Assembly: GCA_965248775.1 (NCBI GenBank)
Contig: OZ252150.1
Span: forward strand, 3,410,001-3,474,000
From: JBHHUI01 sp965248775
Lineage (GTDB): Bacteria > Chloroflexota > Anaerolineae > Anaerolineales > JBHHUI01
Direction of reading: 5' to 3'
Length of the DNA: 64,000 nucleotides
Below the pieces are notes generated by a model. It saw nothing but the letters and a program-made list of their open reading frames with translations, was not told where the DNA came from and did not search any database. Both the position numbers and the translations under genes were made by a program. Positions 37,789 through 46,306 of this stretch are shown here, one piece after another. How positions within the stretch are numbered: position 1 is the first letter of the stretch; each line of letters begins with the position of its first letter.

Positions 37789-38559
37789 ATGACAGAGCGT
37801 ATCAGAACCGGCATCAGCGGATTTGACGACATGCTCCAGGGCGGCTTCTTGCCGGTCACCGCCAATCTGGTTGAGGGCGCGCCGGGTACAGGCAAGTCCA
37901 CCCTAGGCATGCAATTCATCCACGCCGGCGCAGCCCAGTTCGATGCACCGGGCCTTATCCTCACCTTCGAGGAATTTCCACAACAGTATTACCAATCTGC
38001 CGCCTCCTTCGGTTGGGACTTGCGTAGCCTCGAAGCCGCCAACAAGCTGCGGGTCATTATGACCAGTCCGGAAGTCAGTCACCTCGATCTTCAACAAACG
38101 AGCAGCCATATTGCCACAATTGCCGAGGAGATTGGCGCACGGCGTATTCTGGTAGACAGCCTGTCACACTTTGAGCGCGTCGCGCTGGAACCACGCGCCC
38201 TGCGTGAGTTGATCTTCTCGTTCATTAACGCCCTCAAACGCGAACAACTCACCGCGGTCTTCACGCGCGAATCTGTTGAGGTGCTGGGCGAAGTTGGCTC
38301 GGCGGCGGGCGAGGAAGATGTTGCCTTCGTGACCGACTCGTATACATTGATGCGCTATGTCGAGATCGATAGCGCCATAGAGCGCGCCCTACTTGTGCTC
38401 AAATTGCGTGGGAGCGCTCATGCTAAAGACATTCGCCAATACGACATCACGGCGAAGGGCCTCGAAGTGCAGCAGAAATTCGAAGGCCAACAGGGACTGC
38501 TCTCCGGCAGTCCGCAGCGCATGGCCGAATCCTTTGTAAAAGCCTTCGTAGCGCGCTGA
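37789..38559 (+). CDS. KaiC/RAD55-like RecA-superfamily ATPase (single domain)
   Basis: 256 residues. It starts RIRTGISGFDDMLQGG, the usual KaiC opening, with Walker A EGAPGTGKST, a Walker B-like strand RRILVDSLSHF and the C-terminal segment SAHAKDIRQYDITAKGLEV. Single-domain homologues occur widely in bacteria and archaea as signalling ATPases; true clock KaiC has two domains and neither KaiA nor KaiB is here. It sits in a four-gene run with a winged-helix protein and two small membrane proteins. Confidence 0.85.
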   Translation: MTERIRTGISGFDDMLQGGFLPVTANLVEGAPGTGKSTLGMQFIHAGAAQFDAPGLILTFEEFPQQYYQSAASFGWDLRSLEAANKLRVIMTSPEVSHLDLQQTSSHIATIAEEIGARRILVDSLSHFERVALEPRALRELIFSFINALKREQLTAVFTRESVEVLGEVGSAAGEEDVAFVTDSYTLMRYVEIDSAIERALLVLKLRGSAHAKDIRQYDITAKGLEVQQKFEGQQGLLSGSPQRMAESFVKAFVAR

Positions 38560-38567
38560 ATGCAAAA

Positions 38568-38867
38568 ATGCCGGGGGAAATAATCGCTTTGCTTCTGTCT
38601 CTGGTAACCGGCCTGGCCGCCTTGCTCCTGGCCGGATTGTTAATACTAATCGCTCGTTTCTACGAACGCACTTCTGGCGAGGCCACCGGCTATCTCTGGT
38701 TTGCGCTTCCCGGATTGTTGCTCTTGGCAGCCAGTGGATGGGAGTTGATCGCTGGAAAGTTGGACGCTGAGATATTGCCTACTACCTTACGATTTGTGGG
38801 AGGTACTTTACTGATCATTCTGTGTAGTCGTCTGTTCCGCCAGATGACAGCGCGTCAAAAACAATGA
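38568..38867 (+). CDS. Small membrane protein of the KaiC-like operon
   Basis: 99 residues with three hydrophobic segments (ALLLSLVTGLAALLLAGLLILIA, YLWFALPGLLLLAASGW and FVGGTLLIILCS) and a basic C-terminus. Family unknown. It begins 8 bases after the KaiC-like stop and overlaps the next gene by 4 bases (ATGA), so the set is translated together. Confidence 0.7.
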   Translation: MPGEIIALLLSLVTGLAALLLAGLLILIARFYERTSGEATGYLWFALPGLLLLAASGWELIAGKLDAEILPTTLRFVGGTLLIILCSRLFRQMTARQKQ

Positions 38868-39190
38868 CGACGATTCTTGGATTGGCAAATGCAGCTGGCC
38901 TCGTGGGACTCGCTTTTATGCTGGTCATCCTCGGCCAGCTTTCCCGTCATTTGGGCGAAGTGGTGAAGATGCCACCTTACTACCGCCAGTTTTATTTCGC
39001 TGCTGGTCTGGTGGGTTGGGCCGTGGCGGTACAAATTATTTTGGTCGCGCTCAATGCTGATCCTTCAAGCCAGATAGCCAGAATGGAAACGCTGCAATTA
39101 TTTGCTCACCACCTGCCTATCACTGCCGGGATGCTTTTGGGCGTGGCGACAGCCTGGCGCTATTGGGGCTGGTTGTTACGCGAAAGATAA
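38864..39190 (+). CDS. Small membrane protein of the KaiC-like operon
   Basis: 108 residues with three or four predicted helices (ILGLANAAGLVGLAFMLVILG, FYFAAGLVGWAVAVQIILVAL, LPITAGMLLGVATAWRYWGWLL). Unrecognised. Its 4-base overlap with the upstream membrane gene suggests the two make one complex, perhaps the membrane side of a KaiC-like signalling unit (inference). Confidence 0.7.
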   Translation: MTTILGLANAAGLVGLAFMLVILGQLSRHLGEVVKMPPYYRQFYFAAGLVGWAVAVQIILVALNADPSSQIARMETLQLFAHHLPITAGMLLGVATAWRYWGWLLRER

Positions 39191-39551
39191 GACCTGAATA
39201 GCAGGAGCGGACCCCTGTCCGAGTTCCCATTGCGCGAAAACCAACTATAAGGGATCATTGACTTTTGCGATGGGGAAGTGCATCATCACATAATCTCCGC
39301 GAAATAACTTGATTTATGGCTGAGTCGAACCAGCGCGCATTGCGCGAGACCCTCACAGAAATGCCCAAGATCGATCTACATCGACATCTTGAGGGCTCCC
39401 TCCGGCTGTCAACGCTGGCAGAGCTTGCACGCACGTATTCGCTTGATGTCCCCGCCCATACTGAGGACGGCCTGCGCCCCCATGTGCAGATCATTGGTGC
39501 CGGGGGTGACTTTACCGATTTCCTCTCAAAATTTCCGATCTTGCGGAAGTT

Positions 39552-40370
39552 GGTAGTGGTTACATGTTGACTGATGAGTCTGGAAAAAGTAAGTTGTTGG
39601 CCTGCCAAACAGAGGAGCGCCAAAATGATCCAGAGTGTCATCACGCATGAGTGTTCAAAGTGCAGGAGCCTCAACATTGTCAAGAATGGTACAGACTATA
39701 AAGGCGGTCAGAAGTTTCATTGTCTCGATTGCGCCGCTTATGGAATGTTGGAACCGCAAAGCCGTTCTTATCCTGAGTTCATCAGAGAATTTGTCCTACG
39801 CACCTATCGAGAGCGAGCCAGTATGCGCGGCATTGAGCGCATCTTTGGCATCGCGCGGCAGACATTAGCACGCTGGATTCTGGAGAAGGCCGGCGCTATG
39901 CCGAACCTGGCTGACACTTTAGAAACCGTAAAAACGGATGATGTGCTGGAATTGGATGAATTATGGTCATTTGTACGCACAAAAAACGATAAACGTTGGA
40001 TATGGGTCGCGCTGTGTCGGCGCACGCGCCAAGTGGTGGCCTATTTTATTGGCGACCGCAGTGAAAAAAGTTGTCGCGCGTTATGGAAATCCATCCCAGC
40101 ATCCTACAAAGCGTGTTGCTCCTTCAGCGACTTCTGGCACGCTTACCAGAAGGTTTTACCAAACGACACTCACCAAAGTGTCGGCAAAGAAAGCGGCCAG
40201 ACATCTCACGTGGAACGCTGGAACAACACCTTGCGCCAGAGACTGGCTCGCTTCGTGCGCAAAACTCTTTCTTTCTCCAAGTCCGACGTTTACCATGAAG
40301 CTGTACTCAAGTTGTATCTCCATTACTACAATACAGCGTGGTCCCCATCAGTTACCATGTAACCACTACC
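39552..40370 (+). mobile_element. IS1-family insertion sequence, copy 2 (819 bp)
   Basis: Same inverted repeats as the other copies (GGTAGTGGTTACATG at both ends), flanked by CGGAAGTT at 39544-39551 and 40371-40378. Inserted in the same orientation as the adenosine deaminase gene. Confidence 0.95.
39625..40362 (+). CDS. IS1-family transposase (single ORF)
   Basis: 245 residues identical in translation to the transposases at 1156-1893 and 55415-56152. ATG 39625 follows AGGAG by 7 bases; the frame is open upstream to 39574. Features are the N-terminal CxxC pair, helix-turn-helix and the ELDELWSFV catalytic motif. Confidence 0.93.
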   Translation: MIQSVITHECSKCRSLNIVKNGTDYKGGQKFHCLDCAAYGMLEPQSRSYPEFIREFVLRTYRERASMRGIERIFGIARQTLARWILEKAGAMPNLADTLETVKTDDVLELDELWSFVRTKNDKRWIWVALCRRTRQVVAYFIGDRSEKSCRALWKSIPASYKACCSFSDFWHAYQKVLPNDTHQSVGKESGQTSHVERWNNTLRQRLARFVRKTLSFSKSDVYHEAVLKLYLHYYNTAWSPSVTM

Positions 40371-41100
40371 CGGAAGTTTTATCAAAGCCCCGAAGTCATC
40401 GACCGTCTGGTCTATGAGGCCGTCGAAGATGCTGCCGACGATAATGTGCGTTATCTCGAACTGCGCTTCAACCCGGTTGCGCTCGCACATTCGCGAAAAT
40501 TTCCTCTCGAAGATGTTAGCGATTGGGTGATTGCAGCCGTGCAGCGCGCCGAGACCGACTTCGACACCCAGGTACACTTACTCGTGACCTTGAATCGGAG
40601 GGAACTCGATCTTGCACAGAAGGTACTCGCTGTTGCACTCGACCGAATGGACGAAGGAATTGTGGGCGTCGATTTGGCAGGTGATGAGGCAAATTATCCG
40701 GCAGACCCTTTTACGCGCTCCTTCCACGATGCGCGTGAAGCCGGACTGGGGATCACTGTGCATGCTGGGGAATGGAGCGGGCCGGAGAACATACGCTACG
40801 CCATCGAACACCTGGAAGCCGATCTAATCGGCCACGGCGTACGTATACTCGAAGATTCAGAAATTACAAAGTTGGCCCACAACCGGGGAGTTGCTCTCGA
40901 GGTTTGTATCACCAGCAACGTGCAGAGTGGCGTCGTATCCGATGTGGAACATCACCCCTTGCCGAAACTGCATCAGATGGAATTGGGGACGACCATCAAC
41001 ACTGACGATCCGGCCGTATCAGACATCACTCTCACCGACGAATTCGAGATTGCCTGCACTCAACTCGACCTGGGCCTGGACGATGTTAAGAAGATGATCG

Positions 41101-42009
41101 TCACAGCGGCCGAGCATGCCTTCCTGCCACTGGACGAACGCAATGCCCTCGCCGATCGCTTCCGACGCGATCTCGGACTCGAAATAGTCTAGCGCGAAAA
41201 AGATCCTGCGCATCCAAGTCCGGAACCTGCTCCACATCCGAATAAGTCTGACCCTCCAGATGGAAGCGGGCCGCCCCGGTAACCGGGTCTGTACTGACAC
41301 GTAAACCCCGATTAACCAGATGCGTCCCCTTTAAGCGCACCTGCACAACCTCATCGATCTCATCAAGTACAGTCTTGATTTGTATTTCGGGTTCGGCTTC
41401 GCGATCCTGCAGTGTCCGCCACTGTTCAAACACATTCAGACTGGGCTTTTGCACCGGTTTGCGCGCGTCTTCTTCCAATGAGATTTTCTTCACGGCAGGG
41501 CGATCATCCTGCCGCTGTGGCATCAGCTTCTCCTGTTCGGAAAGAAATTCTGCAGCTGCCTGTGAGTCGGGTTGCTCTGTCTGCGTAGCTGCTACCACTC
41601 CCGCACGCCCCTGTGGATACAGCATACGTTGTAGATCATCCAATGCTGCTTCAAGGTGCGACCGGACAACAAAATCATTGATCTCAGTGCCGCTCCGATA
41701 CTGTTCGCCGTCGATCTCGACGACCAGTTTTCCATTCAAATCGCGTAATAGAGTCGCCGCATGTTTGAGCTGTCGCACATTTGCAATCGGCTCAGCCGGT
41801 TCAGGAGCTGGCGACGCTAGTTCTGGTGTAGTGAATTCTGCTCGTGAACTCTCGACAGCCAATTCTTCAACATTTTTGGAAACAGATGGATTTGGAAGCT
41901 CGAGTTCGTCAGGTTGCTCCCTGCGCTGACGCTCCAGACGTTGCAGCCGGAGCGCCACCCCAACCAGTGCCAACCCAACGACAGCGACGAGCACAAGCAT
42001 GATGATCAC
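41101..42009 (-). CDS. Membrane-anchored protein of unknown function, 5-prime end altered by IS1182
   Basis: About 300 residues. An N-terminal helix (MLVLVAVVGLALVGVALRLQ) is followed by a charged Glu/Pro-rich linker and a soluble part with no recognised family (VRQLKHAATLLRDLNGKLVVEIDGE, VVQVRLKGTHLVNRGL, RFHLEGQTYSDVEQVP). GTG 42009 is the likely native start; an in-frame ATG at 42036 lies inside the IS1182 end. Its last 92 bases run antisense through the end of the adenosine deaminase gene, unusually deep for convergent genes. Before the insertion it directly followed mutM. Confidence 0.55.
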   Translation of the reverse strand: MIIMLVLVAVVGLALVGVALRLQRLERQRREQPDELELPNPSVSKNVEELAVESSRAEFTTPELASPAPEPAEPIANVRQLKHAATLLRDLNGKLVVEIDGEQYRSGTEINDFVVRSHLEAALDDLQRMLYPQGRAGVVAATQTEQPDSQAAAEFLSEQEKLMPQRQDDRPAVKKISLEEDARKPVQKPSLNVFEQWRTLQDREAEPEIQIKTVLDEIDEVVQVRLKGTHLVNRGLRVSTDPVTGAARFHLEGQTYSDVEQVPDLDAQDLFRARLFRVRDRVGSDRRGHCVRPVAGRHARPL

Positions 42010-42017
42010 GTTACTAG

Positions 42018-43603
42018 CAGTTTGTCGGAGAGACAAGTACTTTTACAACATGAATAGCCCTACAGGGCAAAATGAGCAGTTGATTGCGACAAAACAAGCG
42101 TAAAACAGTGTGCATTTCATGGAGGGCAAACCACCTTCTCTCAGCGAGTAGCAGGCGCGCCAAAGCAGCCCCGGCTAAAGCACACCCTTTGCTTGGTAGA
42201 GGGTGTGCATGCGTTTGAGGTTGAACGCTAGGCAGACCAGACACCATTCCCCGGCTGCTGCCAGCAGGCCGCGCAGAGAAAACTGGCGGAAGCCCAGGAC
42301 TTCCTTGATGATACCAATGACGGGTTCCACTGTGCATTTGCGTAAACGGTAGCTGGCTTTGCCGATTTCGGTTTGTAGTTTGTAAGCCATCTTGACTTTC
42401 GGACTGGCATCTTCCGGTGGCGGAGCAGGCATTTGTTCAAAGAAGGTACGCCAGCTTTTGTGGTGAGGTTCGCGACCGGTAGCAATGTAAGGATCAATGC
42501 CAAGCTTCTCAAGTGCTGCGATGTTCGCTTTGCTGAAATATCCATAATCCAAAGCGGCAGCCTTTGGTTTGCCTACTTTTGGAGAGATGGCATCCAGGGT
42601 TGGCTCAGCTTCTTTTTTGTCATTCGGATGGTTCGAAAGTGAAGGCGCCACAATCAAGAGGCTCTCCTGCTCCACAGCAACTTGAACGTTGTAATGCTGG
42701 TCGAAGCCATTATTGGTGCTGTTTTTCATGATGCGAGAGTCCGGATCAGTGAAGTTGTACTGATCTTTGTCCCGTGGTCCCGGCTGCGGTGGTTTCGGTT
42801 TGCGACCTCGGGGTTTATGCCCAGTTTTGCGAGACTTTTCTTCCCGCTCACGCTGTTTGGCTTCGTATTCAGCCCTCTCGGCTGCATATCGTTCCTGCGC
42901 ACGGGCTTCTAAGACGGCTTTGGCTTCTGCCAGATTTGCCAAACGTTTCTTGCGAATGGCAATTTCGTCTTCAATGACGAGCCCTTCCGGCAACTGGAGA
43001 TCACCCTGATCAGCTTGCTCACCGAGTTCGAAGAGTTTGTTCACTTCCTGGCGCAGTTGGGTCTCTAGTTTTATCAGACGCTTGTAACTGACCGCTTTGC
43101 TCTTGGATGCATCAGCATGCACCTTGCTACCATCCAGACTGATATTACCCAACTTCAGCACCTCAGCAACTTGGGCCAGGAGCAAGATCTGCACAAATAA
43201 CTCTTGGATCGCAGCCAGAAAGGTTTTGCGAAAGTTGGCAATTGTGTCGTGGTCAGGATGCAGCCCACTGGCAATATAGCGGAATGGGATACTCTCATAG
43301 GTGGCTTTCTCAATCTTACGAGAACTGAACACCCCGTTGGCATAACCATAGAAGAGCAATCCCAACAGGATCTCTGGCGCAATAGGTTGACCACCCGTCG
43401 GTGCATATTGTGCATAGATCATACCCAAATCCAACTGGGCGATAACATCCACCACAAATCGTGCCAAATGATTGGATGGCAGGGCTTCTTCCAGACTGAT
43501 TGTCTGTTTGAGCATCACTTCGTAATTGGGTTTCTTGAATTTTCTAGCCATGCCCGTAGATTATCACCGATTTCGCTATCTCAGGTTGCTCTCCGACAAA
43601 CTG
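42018..43603 (-). mobile_element. IS1182-family insertion sequence (1586 bp)
   Basis: Terminal inverted repeats CAGTTTGTCGGAGAG (42018 on) and its complement ending at 43603, flanked by the palindromic tetranucleotide CTAG at 42014-42017 and 43604-43607, fitting a 4-bp duplication. It separates mutM from the next gene; the right-hand CTAG supplies the mutM stop codon. Confidence 0.9.
42175..43551 (-). CDS. IS1182-family transposase
   Basis: 458 residues of DDE transposase. The N-terminal domain NHLARFVVDVIAQLDL and PIAPEILLGLLFYGYANGVFSSRKIEKA is typical, the first catalytic Asp is in ISLDGSKVHADAS, the second in AALDYGYFSKANI and the C-terminal Glu in CTVEPVIGIIKEVLGFRQFSLRG. A charged coiled-coil insertion (roughly 215-265) separates the first two catalytic parts. 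The frame is intact. Confidence 0.92.
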   Translation of the reverse strand: MARKFKKPNYEVMLKQTISLEEALPSNHLARFVVDVIAQLDLGMIYAQYAPTGGQPIAPEILLGLLFYGYANGVFSSRKIEKATYESIPFRYIASGLHPDHDTIANFRKTFLAAIQELFVQILLLAQVAEVLKLGNISLDGSKVHADASKSKAVSYKRLIKLETQLRQEVNKLFELGEQADQGDLQLPEGLVIEDEIAIRKKRLANLAEAKAVLEARAQERYAAERAEYEAKQREREEKSRKTGHKPRGRKPKPPQPGPRDKDQYNFTDPDSRIMKNSTNNGFDQHYNVQVAVEQESLLIVAPSLSNHPNDKKEAEPTLDAISPKVGKPKAAALDYGYFSKANIAALEKLGIDPYIATGREPHHKSWRTFFEQMPAPPPEDASPKVKMAYKLQTEIGKASYRLRKCTVEPVIGIIKEVLGFRQFSLRGLLAAAGEWCLVCLAFNLKRMHTLYQAKGVL

Positions 43604-44428
43604 CTAGTCATCCCTATTTCCTCCTTTTGGCACGGGCTGACAATGCGGACAGAAATAGGTGCCACGTTGCCCCACAACGATTCGCTGGATGGGTGTTCCG
43701 CATTTCAGACAGGGTTCATCCGCCCGGCCATATACCCGGAAGTGATTCTGCTGCTGGCCGCCGCGATACACCCAATCGATACTGGCGCCGTTACGCCGAA
43801 TACCTTCACGCAATACTTGGCGCACACTCCGCCACAAGCCGCGCGCCTGCGCTACTGTGAGTGTATTACTGGTTTGCCCGGGGTGGACGCCGGTACGATG
43901 TAAAGACTCGTCGGCGTAGATATTGCCTACCCCAGCGAGGAAGGTCTGATCCAGTAGCAAGGGTTTGATCTGACGTTTGCGGGCCAGGACGCGCGCGGCA
44001 AATTCGCTGCTGGCAAAGCCTGCTGCAAGCGGTTCCGGCCCTAGGTGTCCAAGGATATCTTCAGGATGATTCGCCAAATAGACGCGTCCAAATTTGCGGG
44101 CGTCCGAGAAGCGCAATTCTGTGCCATTATCAAACTCGAAGGTCGTATGATCGTGTTTGCCCAAGGTTTCAGGCAAATCAACCACGCGCAGATCGCCGCT
44201 CATCCGCAAATGCACGAGCAAGTAATCGGCACTTAATTGAAAAACGAGATACTTACCGCGCCGCTCCATCTCGTCAATTGATTGCCCGCGAATGCGGTTC
44301 TTGAAATACGCGGCTGAGGATGTGGCGATATGACGCGGCCAACGCACATGCGCCCGCACTATTGTTCGACCCACGCATGGCGTGCGCAGCTCCCGTACAC
44401 GCGTTTCAACTTCTGGCAACTCAGGCAT
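43604..44428 (-). CDS. mutM: Formamidopyrimidine-DNA glycosylase (Fpg/MutM)
   Basis: 274 residues from ATG 44428, chosen because the mature protein must begin PELPEVE (Pro after Met is the catalytic nucleophile); the frame is open upstream to 44476. Other marks: GRRGKYLV-like lysine segment (RRGKYLVFQL), HLRMSG, the H2TH part FLAGVGNIYADE and a C-terminal zinc finger (CLKCG and CPHC). Removes 8-oxoguanine in base excision repair. Its TAG stop at 43604-43606 is part of the IS1182 target duplication, so the protein is unaltered. A tRNA gene lies upstream on the same strand. Confidence 0.96.
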   Translation of the reverse strand: MPELPEVETRVRELRTPCVGRTIVRAHVRWPRHIATSSAAYFKNRIRGQSIDEMERRGKYLVFQLSADYLLVHLRMSGDLRVVDLPETLGKHDHTTFEFDNGTELRFSDARKFGRVYLANHPEDILGHLGPEPLAAGFASSEFAARVLARKRQIKPLLLDQTFLAGVGNIYADESLHRTGVHPGQTSNTLTVAQARGLWRSVRQVLREGIRRNGASIDWVYRGGQQQNHFRVYGRADEPCLKCGTPIQRIVVGQRGTYFCPHCQPVPKGGNRDD

Positions 44429-44503
44429 ATTTACTTCGTGTCTTATTATATGGCTGCACTGATCGCAGGCAAACAAAAAGAGCAGGAGAACCTGCTCTCG
44501 AAG

Positions 44504-44576
44504 CTCCTCGGCCAGGACTTGAACCTGGAACCTATCGGTTAACAGCCGACCGCTCTGCCAATTGAGCTACCGAGGA
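44504..44576 (-). tRNA. tRNA-Asn (GUU)
   Basis: The minus strand folds as a cloverleaf: acceptor TCCTCGG with CCGAGGA, D-arm GCTC/GAGC, anticodon loop CTGTTAA (anticodon GTT) and a TTCAAGT T-loop. CCA is not encoded. It lies between a perfect promoter and mutM. Confidence 0.95.
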
Positions 44577-44587
44577 ATGCGGGCAGC

Positions 44588-44616
44588 ATTATAAATGCCC
44601 CATTTTTTAGTGTCAA
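44588..44616 (-). promoter_or_regulatory. Consensus sigma-A promoter of tRNA-Asn
   Basis: Minus strand TTGACA (44616-44611), exactly 17 bases, TATAAT (44593-44588): a perfect consensus promoter about 12 bases before the tRNA. It may also feed mutM. The rest of the 300-base gap to 44876 holds a weaker plus-strand TATAAT near 44651 and nothing else recognised. Confidence 0.88.
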
Positions 44617-44876
44617 GGATTGGGGCACATTGCCGTCGGAATCAGAACTATTATAATGGACGCAGGCAAGATTAGCCCACAGAATGCATATATTTTTACG
44701 AGAGTTTTCAGCGGAACAGGAGCTGCCTCGCAACTGAATTCTGGCCCCAAAAACATAAATATAGCCACGATATATAATTAGCGGAGAGCGATCTCGTACA
44801 ATGCTACCAACCTATCTGCGAATATTGATATTTACGCCTGGGATTCGTCCACACATAAAATGATGAGGATCAAACC

Positions 44877-45455
44877 ATGGAACTTGTGAATGCTGTACTG
44901 GGGATATTTGCCGCCTTTGGACTTTCGTCCAGCGCCGGACTCAATGCCTATCTGCCATTGCTCATTGTGGGTCTCATGTCGCGCTTTACCAACTTGTTGG
45001 AACTCAACGAGCCATACGACTTACTCGGCAATGCGTGGGTGATCGCTGCTGTGGTGATATTGCTGATTGTGGAATTCTTTGCCGACAAGGTCCCTGCCAT
45101 CAACCATATCAATGATGTTATTCAGACATTGGTACGGCCAGTCGCGGGCGCGATCTTGTTCGCAGCCAGCACCAATGTCGTGACAACGATCAATCCCGTC
45201 TTTGCAATGATCCTGGGGCTGGTCGTCGCAGGCACAGTACATGCGGCCAAGTCTGTACTCCTGCGCCCGGCAGTGACTGCCACAACTGGCGGGGTCGCCA
45301 ATCCGATTGTGAGCGTGGTGGAGGACATTGTCGCTGCTATTGTATCTTTCCTATCCATCGTCGTCCCGGTGATCATTGCCGCCCTTGTCATCATCGTGAC
45401 AGCTTGGTTTGTTTTCTGGATGTATCGGCGTTCTCAGCAGAGAGCCGTAATCTAA
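44877..45455 (+). CDS. DUF4126 family membrane protein
   Basis: 192 residues with five or six hydrophobic helices. The opening VLGIFAAFGLSSSAGLNAYLPLLIVGL and the central HINDVIQTLVRPVAGAILFA and AGTVHAAKSVLLRP are characteristic of DUF4126, a family of inner-membrane proteins without known function. It is coupled to the next gene through TAATG (stop and start overlap). Confidence 0.85.
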   Translation: MELVNAVLGIFAAFGLSSSAGLNAYLPLLIVGLMSRFTNLLELNEPYDLLGNAWVIAAVVILLIVEFFADKVPAINHINDVIQTLVRPVAGAILFAASTNVVTTINPVFAMILGLVVAGTVHAAKSVLLRPAVTATTGGVANPIVSVVEDIVAAIVSFLSIVVPVIIAALVIIVTAWFVFWMYRRSQQRAVI

Positions 45456-45778
45456 TGAACGATCAAACACCGATAACCTACCCACAGAATCCACCCATAC
45501 ATTCAATGGCAATTATCAGCCTTGTGGCAAGTATTGCCGGGCTGACGGTCTTTCCCACCATGGGGAGCATCATTGGCGTTATCACCGGCCACCTGGCGCG
45601 GCGCGATATGCGCGCTACTCCCGGCCGGTATTCCGGTGAAGGCGTTGTCCTGGGTTGGATCGGAGTCGGACTTGGTGTACTGGGTATCTGCGTTGCAGTG
45701 GGGTTCTTCGCGCTCTGGCTCGGAGGTGTACTGGCTTTAATGAACTTCGCGCCATCCGAGGCAATCTTTAACTTCTAA
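45455..45778 (+). CDS. DUF4190-like small membrane protein
   Basis: 107 residues starting at ATG 45455 within the previous stop. A short Pro-rich N-terminus precedes two helices (MAIISLVASIAGLTVFPTMGS and VLGWIGVGLGVLGICVAVGFFALW) with the intervening GHLARRDMR and GEGVVLGWI pattern of DUF4190. Function unknown. A strong terminator follows at once. Confidence 0.8.
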   Translation: MNDQTPITYPQNPPIHSMAIISLVASIAGLTVFPTMGSIIGVITGHLARRDMRATPGRYSGEGVVLGWIGVGLGVLGICVAVGFFALWLGGVLALMNFAPSEAIFNF

Positions 45779-45805
45779 AAAGAGCGCCCCGGACCGGGGC
45801 GCTCT
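45779..45805. terminator. Strong bidirectional terminator
   Basis: AAGAGCGCCCCGG and CCGGGGCGCTCTT pair perfectly around one base, giving a 13-bp GC-rich stem followed by TTGTT on the plus strand. It separates the convergent DUF4190 and DUF402 genes. Confidence 0.9.
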
Positions 45806-45807
45806 TG

Positions 45808-46287
45808 TTAGATCATATGAAAAGGCGGTCGCCTTGTTTCGACTGCTTGTTGCAATTCCTTCAGTGCGGCCCGCGCAGATTTGCGCTCGGAGGCCGACAG
45901 TTTGATCTTGGCGAATTCATCCTCGTCGAGTACCCGGCTTTTGCCATCCGGTCCCACCCACAAATCGAGCGCGAGATCATAGGTGCGGATTTCATTCTCG
46001 CGGATCTCGGTTGGGCGGGTGATATTGCAATACCACCCCTTGAGCTTATCGCCCTTCTTGGAACGGACTTCATATATCGTGTACCAGCGATCTGAAAAAT
46101 ACCACTCAATGAAACGGTCGTTGCGCTCAAATGATATAAAGCCAAGATCAACAAAGTCTTTATCTTGGAAGAGCGCTTCAAGCTTCACATAGGCGGCGCG
46201 CCGTTCGATCACTTCGCCTTCCCAGGAAATTTCGTCTTCCCCCAGAGGGCTTATCTTGCGAATCAGGATTTTTTCTCGTTTTTCCAT
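45808..46287 (-). CDS. DUF402 family protein
   Basis: About 159 residues from ATG 46287; the frame is open upstream to 46332 but that part runs into the thiQ stop region. The segments FIEWYFSDRWYTIYEVRS, KGWYCNITRP and YDLALDLWVGPDGK with DEDEF match DUF402, a small beta-barrel family that includes nucleoside phosphate hydrolases and RNase-associated domains. Substrate unknown here. Confidence 0.82.
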   Translation of the reverse strand: MEKREKILIRKISPLGEDEISWEGEVIERRAAYVKLEALFQDKDFVDLGFISFERNDRFIEWYFSDRWYTIYEVRSKKGDKLKGWYCNITRPTEIRENEIRTYDLALDLWVGPDGKSRVLDEDEFAKIKLSASERKSARAALKELQQAVETRRPPFHMI

Positions 46288-46306
46288 TAGACTGATTATA
46301 GCCCTA

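Larger units (their letters stand above)
39316..41192 (+). pseudogene. add: Adenosine deaminase, interrupted by IS1 copy 2
   Basis: The parts are 39316-39551 and 40379-41192; joining them across one copy of the duplication CGGAAGTT restores a frame of about 349 codons. The first part has the metal-binding HxH in KIDLHRHLEGSL; the second has the catalytic VHAGEWSGPENI, CITSNVQSG and the zinc-ligand TINTDDPAVS. The enzyme would deaminate adenosine to inosine in purine salvage. As found, the N-terminal piece ends shortly inside the IS (LRKLVVVTC), so no active enzyme is made, though all catalytic residues are still present, indicating a recent event. Confidence 0.93.

Noticed and set aside
37789..38559. 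Circadian clock KaiC
   Set aside because: A single ATPase domain with no KaiA or KaiB gene nearby; better described as KaiC-like.
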